26,680 nt of DNA from Candidatus Hodarchaeota archaeon (GCA_016840025.1 JAEOTF010000233.1:1-26680); one strand, 5' to 3'; counted from the stretch's first letter, positions 1 to 8,342 are shown. Notes: a model not told the origin generated them from the letters alone. Numbers and translations: made by a program.

Positions 1-515
1 TAAAAAAAGAAATACCACTCCATGCACACGCCCATCGCGCTGATGACATCGCTACAATTATCCGCCTTGCTGAAGAATTTAGGGTTAAATTGGTGTTAAT
101 ACACTGTACAGAGGGAGCTGAAATCGCGGAACATATTGCAAAGAAAGGTGTACCAGCAGTTGTGGGTCCTACTATCATGTGGGTTAGTAAACCTGAGACA
201 CGAAAAAGAGGATTTACCACAGTTGTAAAGTTAGTAGAAGCGGGTGTCAAAGTTGCCTTACAAACAGATTCGTTGACTCCTATGAACTTCTTCCAACTGC
301 TTCCAATGTATGTTGTAAAGGAAGGTTTATCCAGAGAAGAAGCACTCAAATGCGTGACTGTTAACCCTGCAGAAATATTAGGTATAGAGAAGCGAGTTGG
401 TTCTTTAGACCCTGGAAAAGACGCAGATGTCGTTATTTGGTCAGGTCACCCGTTTGAATTCTACAGTAAGGTAGAAAAAGTGTTTATAAATGGTAAAGAA
501 GTATTTAGTAATTAA
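1..515 (+). CDS. Amidohydrolase, imidazolonepropionase-like (3' part; 5' end outside window)
   Basis: The reading frame is open from the first complete codon (base 3) to the TAA at 513-515, so this is the C-terminal ~170 residues of a gene beginning upstream. Seen: an HAHAHRADDI segment at 21-50, matching the H-x-H-x-x-R metal/substrate region of the amidohydrolase superfamily; a second His in LIHCTEGAE; a late TDS aspartate, the usual catalytic/metal Asp; and the family C-terminus (VTVNPAEILGIEKRVGSLDPGKDADVVIW) that closes the small beta-sandwich domain. Known of the family: cytoplasmic metal-dependent hydrolysis of cyclic amides, dipeptides and similar substrates. The substrate cannot be told from this fragment. 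The TTG at 90 is only an internal codon, because homologous sequence continues upstream. Confidence 0.88.
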   Translation, partial: KKEIPLHAHAHRADDIATIIRLAEEFRVKLVLIHCTEGAEIAEHIAKKGVPAVVGPTIMWVSKPETRKRGFTTVVKLVEAGVKVALQTDSLTPMNFFQLLPMYVVKEGLSREEALKCVTVNPAEILGIEKRVGSLDPGKDADVVIWSGHPFEFYSKVEKVFINGKEVFSN

Positions 516-832
516 ATACGCGTTTTTTCTTATATTGACACTCTTACTTTACTTTTTTATAAATATGAGGGCATACAACATCTTAATTAGAAGAGAACTC
601 AAAGAAAATATGGTAATTGGGGTTGATGAGTTAATATATAGAAACTTTTTAGTCACAGTTCAAGAGCTCATACTTCTCTATTGAAAGAATTAGAAATAGT
701 ATGCTGTTGTGATCTCAATAGTTTTTTGTCGGACGGATGATTGTTATAACTAAGGACTTTTAACAGCTCAACACATATAAAACTAAAAAAACTAAGTGGA
801 TTCAAACACATAAAGAGATGTAGGGATATTAG
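516..832. other. Intergenic gap with promoter for the exported protein
   Basis: No convincing gene. A 64-codon frame (490-684) begins inside the amidohydrolase end and has no ribosome binding site or recognisable motif, so I do not call it. The right part carries the TATA-like element described separately. No stable long hairpin was seen. Confidence 0.6.
774..783 (+). promoter_or_regulatory. TATA-box-like element (CATATAAAAC)
   Basis: CATATAAAAC ends 49 bases before the ATG at 833. An archaeal start ~25 bases downstream would give a short leader that contains AGGGAT, a weak Shine-Dalgarno-like site about 9 bases before the ATG. Assigned by eye only. Confidence 0.4.
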
Positions 833-3112
833 ATGAAAAATAAGTTCTCGAAATATATTATGGTAATGTGTATTCTCTCAACTGTATTTATTACGATGGG
901 AGATATCTCAATCCCGGCAAGAGCAGTTATTTCTTCTCGAACCTATACATTAGATGCGGATTTCGATGAAGGAACTCTTATTGGGGTAGAACATGAAACA
1001 GTGCACGATCAATTGCAGCTTTCTGAGGAAGTTACGACATATCCCACAATGTGGATTGCAAACGCTGGTGAAGATACAGTGTCCAAGTGGGATACGAATG
1101 TGAACAAAGAGTTGGCACGGTATCACACATGGTTCGGTCCTCCTGCAAGTCACGGCGCCTGGAGTGGACCATCTCCCTCACGAACGTGCGTGGATGTAGC
1201 AGGGAATTGCTATGTTGCTAACCGCCACTTTGATAACAAACCTGCGGATGTTATAAAGATCCTAGCAGATGATTGGATTGATCGTAATGCTAATGGTGTT
1301 CTGGATACATCATACGACGCTAACGATGATGGGACAATATCTCCTTCAGAAATGCTTCCTATGACTGACTCGAATTTCAATGGAAAGATTGATGATAATG
1401 AAATCCAAGATGAGCGTATTGCATGGGCAGTATCTGTAGGGGCAGTAAACGGTTTAGGACGCTCACTAGCAATTGATCTGAATGGGAATATCTGGCTGGG
1501 TCTTTTCAACACTAGGCAATACTACAAACTCAATAGTACGGATGGCAGCATCTTAGTTGGACCCATCGATGTTTCCCCTAGTAGACCGTATGGAGCATTA
1601 GTAGACAAACATGGCATCTTGTGGGGCGGATCGCTCGTTAATAGTCTTCTAAAACTGGACACCAACACAAATACGATGTTAGGGGTCTACTACCACGGTT
1701 GGGGCAGTGACTATGGCATTGCTATAGGATATGACATACATGATAACACACAAGTGTATCAAGCATCCCAATCAGGATATTCATATATTCAGTTTAACTC
1801 ATCGACTAACATTTTCAGTATACCTGCAGCGCATAGAATAAGCGTTCTGGGGATTGCAACGGACTCTCAGGGAAACATCGCGGTTTCAAATCGAGTTAAC
1901 GGTGATGCGGCGAAATTTAAACCAGACGGGTCTTTGCTTTGGTATAAAAACTATCAAGTTTATGGAGAAGGTCGTGGAACAGTTGTGGATTCTAATGATG
2001 ATGTATGGGTAATACAAAGACCTATTTCTAAAATGTCTAAGTTTAACAGCTCGAATGGAGCACACCTTGGTGTATTTAATACTGGTTTGTACCCATACAC
2101 TTATACGGATGCTACTGGTCTAGGTTTGCGAAGTTCCATACTTGGATACGGCACATGGACTGTAGATTTTGACAGTGAATTAACTAATGCTCCTTGGGGT
2201 ATTGTTTCATGGAACAGCTATGAACCAAGCGGTACTTCTGTCACAGTTAAAGTAAGAAGTTCGAATGATCAGAGTACTTGGTCAACTTGGGAAAGCGCAA
2301 CTAATGGTGTATTATTAAGCACAACACCTAATGGAAGATACATTCAAATTGAAACTACGCTCCAAATCGCTTCAGGGGATATTTCACCGATTCTCTATGA
2401 CCTTACTGTTCAAGTAGGAAATCGACCACCTGTTGCAGACGCTGGACCTGACCAAACTGTAGAACAAACTAGTCATGCAGGAGCACAAATAACTCTTGAT
2501 GGTTCAGGGTCTTATGACCTAGATGGAGATCCATTAACCTATACATGGACTTGGGCAGGTGGCTCAGCAACAGGTATCAGTCCAACTGCAATCTTTCCAT
2601 ATGGCACAACCACAGTTACTTTAACAGTGTTCGATGGAATGTTCTATGATAGTGATACTGTCGATATTTCGGTGATTGATACAACTCCCCCAGAGATAAC
2701 AGTAATAGGTGAACCAATAGTCCTATGGCCGCCTAATCATAAATACCACACTATTACCATCTCTGATTTTGTTACATCAGTTTCTGATATTTGTGATCCT
2801 GGTGTTGATATTACTAGTGTAGTTATTACATCAGTGAGCAGTGATGAACCTGAGGAAGTGAAAGGTAAAGGTGATGGAAATACTTGGGATGATATTGTTA
2901 TCATAGATTCTCAAACAGTGCAGCTCAGAGCAGAACGACAAGGTAAAGGTAACGGAAGAGTTTATACAATTAATTTCCAAGTAACAGATAGAGCTGACAA
3001 TATAGTAGAAGGGTCTTTCCAAGTCTGGGTACCTCATGACCAAGGAAAAGGATCTACAGCAATTGACGATGGTGCGGGCGCAGGATACACAGTTGTTTAC
3101 TCAGGAAGCTAA
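833..3112 (+). CDS. Exported multidomain protein: EF-hand-type loops, beta-propeller, PKD and HYR-like domains
   Basis: Seen: a signal peptide (residues 1-31: Lys-rich start, hydrophobic core, ending IPARA). Three consecutive Ca2+-loop-like stretches follow: 150-161 (DRNANGVLDTSY), 162-173 (DANDDGTISPSE) and 179-190 (DSNFNGKIDDNE). The last two match the 12-residue EF-hand/dockerin loop at positions 1, 3, 5, 6, 9 and 12. Residues ~195-440 hold repeated D-x-x-G-N-x-W strands, typical of NHL/virginiamycin-B-lyase-like propellers. A linker domain comes next, then a PKD domain at ~534-612 (ADAGPDQTV; LDGSGSYDLDGDPLTY; LTVFDG) and a C-terminal HYR-like domain from ~617 (TTPPEITV; LWPPNHKY; LRAERQGKGNGRVYTI). 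No sortase-like or transmembrane anchor is visible at the C-terminus. Inference: a secreted or cell-surface, Ca2+-stabilised binding or lyase-like protein; the substrate is unknown. It is monocistronic, with its own promoter and terminator. Confidence 0.85.
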   Translation: MKNKFSKYIMVMCILSTVFITMGDISIPARAVISSRTYTLDADFDEGTLIGVEHETVHDQLQLSEEVTTYPTMWIANAGEDTVSKWDTNVNKELARYHTWFGPPASHGAWSGPSPSRTCVDVAGNCYVANRHFDNKPADVIKILADDWIDRNANGVLDTSYDANDDGTISPSEMLPMTDSNFNGKIDDNEIQDERIAWAVSVGAVNGLGRSLAIDLNGNIWLGLFNTRQYYKLNSTDGSILVGPIDVSPSRPYGALVDKHGILWGGSLVNSLLKLDTNTNTMLGVYYHGWGSDYGIAIGYDIHDNTQVYQASQSGYSYIQFNSSTNIFSIPAAHRISVLGIATDSQGNIAVSNRVNGDAAKFKPDGSLLWYKNYQVYGEGRGTVVDSNDDVWVIQRPISKMSKFNSSNGAHLGVFNTGLYPYTYTDATGLGLRSSILGYGTWTVDFDSELTNAPWGIVSWNSYEPSGTSVTVKVRSSNDQSTWSTWESATNGVLLSTTPNGRYIQIETTLQIASGDISPILYDLTVQVGNRPPVADAGPDQTVEQTSHAGAQITLDGSGSYDLDGDPLTYTWTWAGGSATGISPTAIFPYGTTTVTLTVFDGMFYDSDTVDISVIDTTPPEITVIGEPIVLWPPNHKYHTITISDFVTSVSDICDPGVDITSVVITSVSSDEPEEVKGKGDGNTWDDIVIIDSQTVQLRAERQGKGNGRVYTINFQVTDRADNIVEGSFQVWVPHDQGKGSTAIDDGAGAGYTVVYSGS

Positions 3113-3165
3113 TCTCTCTATAAATCCAGATTGGAGCAATAAAAGATATATGAATTAAAAATGAA

Positions 3166-3210
3166 GTAAAGGGATATTTTCTCTCCTTTACATTTCTTCT
3201 CTTTTTTTTC
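3166..3210 (+). terminator. Hairpin plus T-tract terminator
   Basis: Perfect 7-bp stem GTAAAGG (3166-3172) / CCTTTAC (3185-3191) with a 12-base loop, followed by a pyrimidine-rich stretch with eight T at 3202-3209. It lies 54 bases after the stop of the exported protein. Confidence 0.65.
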
Positions 3211-3618
3211 TATAACTTAGTAAAAATATGGAATACTTTTGTATATTGTTAGTATTAGAATAAGAAAAAGAAAGGGCAAGATAAGGAAAGAATTTGCCGC
3301 CTGTTGCCAAAATCATGCCCTTATTATAAGTATTAAGGGATCCCTTCTTTTAAGTGACTAAGAGAGAGGTCAATGAAAGTGAATAAAAATTCAAAAATTC
3401 CCATAACTAAACTCAATTCATTGAACGTTGTATTTGAGCATTTTAGTATTATTAAAGTAGAAAATGCTGTTTTATAGACACAAACTCCAAGATTTTATCA
3501 AACATTTTGTTTTAAACCCAACTACAGTACACTACAGACCAAAATGAATGAAATATTAGCCTGATGTGATGCTAGCAACTTTTATGCTTCATAACCAGAT
3601 AAAAACGACATAAAATGA
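3211..3618. other. Hairpin-rich intergenic region, no gene seen
   Basis: No supported reading frame. Inverted repeats seen: 3272-3282 with 3312-3322 (11 bp, one mismatch, internal sequence TTGCCGCCTGTTGCC); the perfect 12-bp palindrome AAGGGATCCCTT at 3335-3346, followed by TTTT; GCATTTT 3438-3444 with AAAATGC 3461-3467; and AACCAGATA 3593-3601 with TATCTGGTT 3625-3633, which brackets the stop codon of the next gene. These could be terminators for both flanking genes, or a small RNA. Confidence 0.4.
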
Positions 3619-4371
3619 TTAATCTATCTGGTTTTTCCTCTGAAGAAAAAAGCTTCGTAGCCTTGAAGGGAAATTCGTTAAAATACCATCAACGCTGTGA
3701 TTGCACAAAAATTCATAATCTGTAGGATAATCAGCATAATAGGCTGTCACTAGAATTTTACTTTCCTGTAACTTTGACCATTCCGAATTTTGCCAATTTC
3801 GCCAACGAATCTGAGCGACTTTAATATCTTCCTCTTCTATAATACTTAATAACTCATTTGGAGGGCGTTTTTTCTGCATCAATCCGATTCTATGCCTTGA
3901 AGAAGCATCTCTTATTAAATTGTAAGTATTTACATCTCTAACAGAGATATAACCTGAGTTTAAAGGCAATCTTGTGTCATCTAAAATATTTAAAACTTTA
4001 GTTCCGAGATTTGGATCAGTACTTTTGAGTTCTAAGATCATAGAGGTTTGTTCGGGTAATTTTTCAATTATTTCAAGTAAAGTAGGAATACGTACCCATG
4101 AATAGGCAGAGTCAAACCAAGTACCCACATCTTGTTGCTGTACATCTTCCAAAGCAAAATCACTAATGCTCTTGCCTAAATTTTTATTGAAAACACGATC
4201 TACAGTTCTATCATGAAAAATTACTACTTCATCATCAGCTGTAAGTTGTAGGTCTAACTCAATAATATCTGCATCAGCTGCTATTGCAGCCCAAAATGCT
4301 TCTAAAGTATTTTCAGGGCAAACACCTGATGCTCCTCTATGTGCGATAATCCATGGATTCAAAAGAACCAA
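3619..4371 (-). CDS. Glycerophosphodiester phosphodiesterase
   Basis: Hydrolyses glycerophosphodiesters to glycerol-3-phosphate and an alcohol (family knowledge). The 250-residue length is normal for the UgpQ/GlpQ-like cytoplasmic form. Seen: HRGA at 11-14, ENTLEAF at 20-26, the E38/D40 metal pair (IIELDLQL), VIFHD with H53, a second metal Glu in ILELK (E114, K116), and the closing DGILTNFP motif. There is no signal peptide, so it is probably cytosolic. The start given is a TTG at 4371. A TTG three codons later (4362) is better spaced from AAAGGT and is equally possible. The gene lies 13 bases downstream of the stop of a GTPase remnant on the same strand, so its original upstream neighbour may have been lost. 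In an archaeon with ether lipids the substrate may be a polar head-group diester (inference). Confidence 0.92.
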   Translation of the reverse strand: MVLLNPWIIAHRGASGVCPENTLEAFWAAIAADADIIELDLQLTADDEVVIFHDRTVDRVFNKNLGKSISDFALEDVQQQDVGTWFDSAYSWVRIPTLLEIIEKLPEQTSMILELKSTDPNLGTKVLNILDDTRLPLNSGYISVRDVNTYNLIRDASSRHRIGLMQKKRPPNELLSIIEEEDIKVAQIRWRNWQNSEWSKLQESKILVTAYYADYPTDYEFLCNHSVDGILTNFPSRLRSFFLQRKNQID

Positions 4372-4384
4372 CCTTTCTTTTCTA

Positions 4385-4492
4385 TTATCCTAGAATCTCA
4401 ATGTACGAATAAATATTTACTCTCATAAAAGTCTTCACAAGAACAGTTTTTCCCACTCCCGCTTCACCCAACATGACCAGTTTAAACACAAA
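4385..4492 (-). pseudogene. Remnant of a Ras-like small GTPase (P-loop to switch I only)
   Basis: Minus-strand translation from 4492 gives 35 residues and then TAA at 4387-4385. They read FVFKLVM, then GEAGVGKT (4468-4445), then VLVKTFM, ending IYSYIEILG. The hydrophobic beta-1 strand, the G-x-x-x-x-G-K-T P-loop, the amphipathic helix and the spacing to a terminal ...IxxLG match the first third of Ras/Rab/Arf-type GTPases up to switch I. The G2-G5 motifs are absent: directly downstream is the phosphodiesterase gene. The frame extends upstream without a clear start; the only in-frame ATG is inside beta-1, at 4474. Either a decayed gene left after a deletion, or a very short P-loop peptide. The family assignment rests on motif and spacing only. 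Confidence 0.6.
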
Positions 4493-4712
4493 TGTTGGTG
4501 TAGGCAATAGTTGATTGAAAACATGGTGAAATATGGTGTTTTGGGGAGAAAGGTAATATCTATCTCTTATTTGGGATCTTTGCTCTGATTCTTTGCTATA
4601 TTATGCTTAATAGATGACAAACAACTCTAAAAAGCATATTTGAAAAAAAAGGGAAAAAAAAGGAAAGGAAGAGTAGTGCAGTAACAGGGTTTTGTTAGAT
4701 TGTAGGAATAGT
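4493..4712. other. Gap between GTPase remnant and protease gene
   Basis: No gene seen apart from possible upstream extension of the GTPase frame. It holds the purine-rich stretch at 4643-4672 listed as a minus-strand terminator. Confidence 0.4.
4643..4672 (-). terminator. Pyrimidine-rich terminator of the protease gene
   Basis: On the minus strand this reads as two T8-class runs separated by CCC and followed by C/T-rich sequence, starting ~40 bases after the protease stop. T-tracts of this kind terminate archaeal transcription without needing a hairpin. Confidence 0.55.
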
Positions 4713-6719
4713 TTACCAGTCAGTTATACTAAACCAATAATCTACGAAGCCAGTTCCGCCATTTATTGGGCTGATAATTGCGACTATCTCGTCCGGCGCA
4801 TCTCCAGTGAATCTGGATCCAGTCTCAAGTTCATCAAGTGTAACGTCTTTGATCTTATAAGGTTGCATTCCCTTACCGTCATCTCTTTCTTTATAGTAAA
4901 CCAGCGTAACTTGCCAGTCTACCGTTTCGAAGCTGAGGACAGGTGTAAGGTCAACAATTGAATTACCGCTAACAGTTACTTCAGTAACTTCCCAACCATA
5001 GTAGGTTGTATACCAATCGGTCATGTAGCGGAATCCGATAAACACATCTTGTCCTGCATACGCTGAAAGATCAAAGCTCATGGGCATATAGCCACCGCTC
5101 CAGCCTGTTAATCCTGGAAGATTAGCGACAATATCGGGGTGGGTGCCTTCATGGTAATCAGTGGTATACTCATTAGCAAGGGAAGTCCACGTTGCGCCAC
5201 CATCAGTAGAGACTTGGACAAAGCCGAAGTCCCAGTAGTCCTCGATGTCGATGTATGTAATAAAGCTTAATGTTGGATCAGCGGGATCAACATAAGCTTC
5301 GCCTGTTAACAATGCATTATAGAGATCTGCGTCACCAGAATACCAGAGACCACCCCCAAGGTCTGTCCAAGAGTCGACGTAATATCCTTCATCGCCATCA
5401 AAGTCAAAAAGTTTATTTTCAATGAAATCATCTAAGTTATCAATGTATACATAGTCTGAACCATATGAAGCGATTTGGGCTACACCTGTATCATAACCAA
5501 GGATAGTTATCGTATTTCCGTAATCTGTACCGTACTGTGCTGTTGGCAATGAACCTGAATTCATGTATATAGGATCAGCTTCACCGAGATCTAGCGATTC
5601 GTAGTTATAGATACCGCCACCAATCGCGTCGGTATGGAGAAGATTAGCTATTCTCCAATCACGGTAGATTTCATTGAAAGTATACGGGTAAAGCCAGTAA
5701 TTGAGACCATCTATACCTGGGTAACCTGATTGGACAAAATTACCGAGGAATTCAGGACCAAAGCGATCATTGAGATAATGAGCCCATAGTTCTGCTGCGC
5801 CGTAATCAGCTAAGGTGTTGATTCCTGTATGGTCACTCCAAACAGTTAGAGAATTGTCAGGGGTAGCCAAATAGCTGTTAATTTTCGGCCAATCAACTCC
5901 ATAACCACAGAGATATTCCGCAAACATAGAACAGCCTTCGTTCATAAAGGTTTCATCAGCGGGATTATAATCGTCATGGAGAAGGTGTTGGTACTCGTGA
6001 GCAATCGTACCTTCATAGACAGGTTGACCTTCTAAACCAGTATAGCCTTCCCAGAAATCTGCATCTATGTTGATGATATTTCTATTGAAATAATACTCAT
6101 AAGTACCCCAATAGAAGCCAATAACGAAGTAGGGATAATCAGGATCCCAAAACATCTCATCACCGATGTTTGAAACCATAATTATTGATTTCCCTGTGTC
6201 ACTATAGTAATAGTCTGAGGGATAACCTAACATACCAGCCAGGGGAGCATTGCTACCATCATGGTAGTTTTCAGTACCGAAGTAACCAGTGTCAGTGGGG
6301 TAGATGTTACTATCAAATTCATTTAGCAGATAATCAACCTGTTCTTGGGTTACAACGGGTGTGGGTCGAGAATCAGGATAACTCAGATCCGTTTGTACCC
6401 AAACTTCCGCATTTTCTCCTTCTGCTACTACATAATACCAATCGAGGTAAAGGCCAGCTGTGTCATCATACCATAACCCGCGTTTCAGATCAAGAATGGT
6501 AAGACCTTCTGTACCTGTGGTTTCTGTAGTAGAAGCTGCATCAGGCATTGTAGGATCAAAATTCACCTGAAAATCAGGATCTCGAAGCTTTGGACCGATG
6601 TCCATAGGTATAGCGGGTGTACGTGAGGTTTTTGCCTCATTAATCGGTACAAATGCTATACCAACCATACTAATTGCTAGGATCAGCAATAGAATACTGT
6701 ATATTCGTTTCTCTCTCAT
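4713..6719 (-). CDS. Exported zinc metalloprotease with immune-inhibitor-A-like C-terminal domain
   Basis: Seen: an N-terminal signal peptide or signal anchor (residues 1-~28, KR then a 17-residue hydrophobic core); a zincin active site HEYQH at 241-245 with a third ligand in MNEGCSMFAEYL (E261), the HExxH...NEG.s.yaE pattern of hyicolysin-like (M30-type) peptidases; and a C-terminal beta-sandwich at ~490-640. The latter carries VQVSTDGGATWTSL and the FDLSAYAGQDVFIGFRY signature, which is common in M6 immune inhibitor A and other secreted archaeal/bacterial proteins. Residues 30-60 are a Pro/Asp-rich linker. The length of 668 fits a one-catalytic-domain secreted protease. The ATG start is preceded by GAGAGG at 8-9 bases, and a T-rich terminator follows the gene. 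Inference: secreted, degrades extracellular protein. No separate propeptide-cleavage motif was identified. MEROPS family is uncertain. Confidence 0.82.
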   Translation of the reverse strand: MREKRIYSILLLILAISMVGIAFVPINEAKTSRTPAIPMDIGPKLRDPDFQVNFDPTMPDAASTTETTGTEGLTILDLKRGLWYDDTAGLYLDWYYVVAEGENAEVWVQTDLSYPDSRPTPVVTQEQVDYLLNEFDSNIYPTDTGYFGTENYHDGSNAPLAGMLGYPSDYYYSDTGKSIIMVSNIGDEMFWDPDYPYFVIGFYWGTYEYYFNRNIINIDADFWEGYTGLEGQPVYEGTIAHEYQHLLHDDYNPADETFMNEGCSMFAEYLCGYGVDWPKINSYLATPDNSLTVWSDHTGINTLADYGAAELWAHYLNDRFGPEFLGNFVQSGYPGIDGLNYWLYPYTFNEIYRDWRIANLLHTDAIGGGIYNYESLDLGEADPIYMNSGSLPTAQYGTDYGNTITILGYDTGVAQIASYGSDYVYIDNLDDFIENKLFDFDGDEGYYVDSWTDLGGGLWYSGDADLYNALLTGEAYVDPADPTLSFITYIDIEDYWDFGFVQVSTDGGATWTSLANEYTTDYHEGTHPDIVANLPGLTGWSGGYMPMSFDLSAYAGQDVFIGFRYMTDWYTTYYGWEVTEVTVSGNSIVDLTPVLSFETVDWQVTLVYYKERDDGKGMQPYKIKDVTLDELETGSRFTGDAPDEIVAIISPINGGTGFVDYWFSITDW

Positions 6720-7134
6720 GAAAGAACCTCTCAGAATTTAGTTGTATAGGAAATAGTTACTTATTTCCAATGTTTTACTACCGTTTTATGTCTCCTTTAA
6801 AAATTTTCGTCCGTTAATTTAATACGTTGGAGAACAGTAAAAGGGTAGAATACCCACTGCCTCTTTAATAGACAATAAGAAGTGTATCGCTTAAAAGGCG
6901 TATTCTATAGTCTTCATGATGTATTTCAGATATTAAGATGAAGTTTTCCTAGCTGAATTTTTAAATTGTATTATGTAGCTAATACATTAAATTAATTGTA
7001 CTAATTCATAAGTTAAGAGAAGAAGGAAGCCTTCTGAGACTTGAGGAATAATTTTGTAATCTTTAGCTTGTTTTTTGATTCTATTAAATCGATCTTAAAT
7101 CTTTCAGAAATCCTCCAAATAAAAAAATGCTGAT
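6720..7134. other. Intergenic gap between protease and cheD
   Basis: No supported gene on either strand. It should contain the minus-strand protease promoter (AT-rich TTTTTAAAG about 80 bases upstream of the ATG). Small hairpins: GGGTA 6843-6847 / TACCC 6851-6855 and AGAAGG 7021-7026 / CCTTCT 7030-7035. Nothing else recognised. Confidence 0.4.
7114..7127 (-). terminator. T-tract after cheD
   Basis: Minus strand shows seven T (complement of 7121-7127) a few bases beyond the cheD stop, followed by ATTTGG. Fits an archaeal terminator for the cheC-cheD unit. Confidence 0.5.
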
Positions 7135-7674
7135 CTAGAGAATTTTTTTTAGTCTTTGACCAGAGAAAAATATCTTGATGTCGCCATTATTTAAGTCAAA
7201 ATAGATAGAACGGCCTTGATTTCCACCTATATCTTGGGATGCTATTTTGAGATTATATTTCTTGAGTTCTTCTTTCACTGCGATATAATTTTTCTTCCCT
7301 ATGTCAAACACATCACGGTTAAGATTAGAAAACATAATACTTCCTCCTGTAATTTTAACTGAAGTATTTTTTATTCGTGCTTTTTTCTTCTGAAATAAAG
7401 TAACAAGTTCTTTTATTGCACTATCAGCATATTTTCCTTTAATCTGAGGGGTTCTTGCTCTAATACTAGAGGGTAAAACTACATGAGCAAGCGCTCCAAG
7501 TTTTTTTGGTTTATTATAAAAAGCTACAGCGATACATGATCCCAATCCGACTACTTGCAATACTCTCGGGCTATAGTCTATTGAGATATTTCCTGCAGTG
7601 ACGTTTATTGCATCCAGGGAGTCGTTTTTGAGGTCCACGAGAAGAACACCTAATATTAGCTGTTTCCAGTTCAT
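7135..7674 (-). CDS. cheD: Chemoreceptor glutamine deamidase CheD
   Basis: CheD deamidates glutamines in methyl-accepting chemotaxis proteins and partners with CheC. Seen: GLGSCIAV with the catalytic Cys C47, LGALAHVVLP with the catalytic His H64, ITGGSIMF, and the late D-x-GG-x-x-GR motif (DIGGNQGRSIYF). The 179-residue length is a little above the usual ~160. Most family members carry Thr six residues before the catalytic Cys (TLGLGSC); here that position is Val41, so the third triad residue appears replaced. The ATG overlaps the TGA of cheC by 4 bases (ATGA), indicating translational coupling. Residues 1-12 are hydrophobic and not typical of the family, so a later start is possible. No CheA, CheY or receptor gene is in the window. 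Confidence 0.93.
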   Translation of the reverse strand: MNWKQLILGVLLVDLKNDSLDAINVTAGNISIDYSPRVLQVVGLGSCIAVAFYNKPKKLGALAHVVLPSSIRARTPQIKGKYADSAIKELVTLFQKKKARIKNTSVKITGGSIMFSNLNRDVFDIGKKNYIAVKEELKKYNLKIASQDIGGNQGRSIYFDLNNGDIKIFFSGQRLKKIL

Positions 7675-8342
7675 ATTTCACCAAATAGGATTTTAAGAGC
7701 ACTTTCTGTTGCATTTTCTTCAGGAACTAATACAATAATTGGGTTCAGCTTCATATCACTCGTGAAGATATCACATTCGATCAAAAGCAGATGAGAGAAG
7801 TCTTCCCCGAAATGGTTTGCAATACTTGTTAGAATTGTCTCACTCGATTCGATAAAGAATAAAGGAGAGCTTGGAAAACAATTAGTGCCCAAAAATGTAT
7901 TTATTGCTGTGAGATAGTGTAATGCCAGTATATTTCCGATTTCCTTGATAATAGATTGCTCTAAACTACTTAATTTGTAAAGAGAAAAGTCTTTTGTAGA
8001 AAATTTCGAAGATTGGACAAGTCGTAACAAATTCTCAACACTTTCCTCATCGAATACTACCATTATATCCATGACCAACTCGCCTGTAATTTCAACAAGC
8101 ACTTCAATGAAGGCAGTAGCTATTGAGTGTCCCTTCCACTGAAATGTAGAAAGTTCATGAGTGCTTAACACACTAAATCGGGGGAGACTCATGTCAATAC
8201 GACGATTTAGAAACTCTGCTAATGCTGTCGCTGCATGTCCACTACCAATATTTCCAACTTCTTGCAAAGCATCGATATATTCTTCTTTAAATCGGTCAAA
8301 TACTGACTTCTCTTTATCTTCTGAGGACAGGTCTTACACCAT
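7671..8342 (-). CDS. cheC: CheY-P phosphatase CheC, with an in-frame TAA near its expected start
   Basis: CheC dephosphorylates CheY-P in the cytoplasm and binds CheD. Both phosphatase motifs (D/S-x3-E-x2-N-x22-P) are present: D-A-L-Q-E-V-G-N ... P in the first half and S-I-I-K-E-I-G-N ... P in the second. The first usable start in the open frame is a TTG at 8267, but this would remove the Asp of motif 1 and the leading helix (FDRFKEEYIDAL). The frame upstream to 8331 encodes good CheC-like sequence with no ATG, GTG or TTG. Beyond it lies TAA at 8336-8334, then an in-frame ATG-GTG (8342-8337). The coordinates include that ATG, so the region carries one stop codon. Options: a nonsense mutation or sequencing error at codon 3; CTG initiation at 8330; or a shortened protein from 8267 (198 residues). 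Confidence 0.85.

Noticed and set aside
490..684. 64-codon frame with a hydrophobic N-terminus overlapping the amidohydrolase end
   Set aside because: Begins inside another gene, lacks a ribosome binding site and recognisable motif; the hydrophobicity follows from AT-rich DNA.
4490..4523. Alternative ATG (4523) for the GTPase remnant
   Set aside because: It is in a different frame from the P-loop; reading from it gives an unrelated short peptide ending in TGA.
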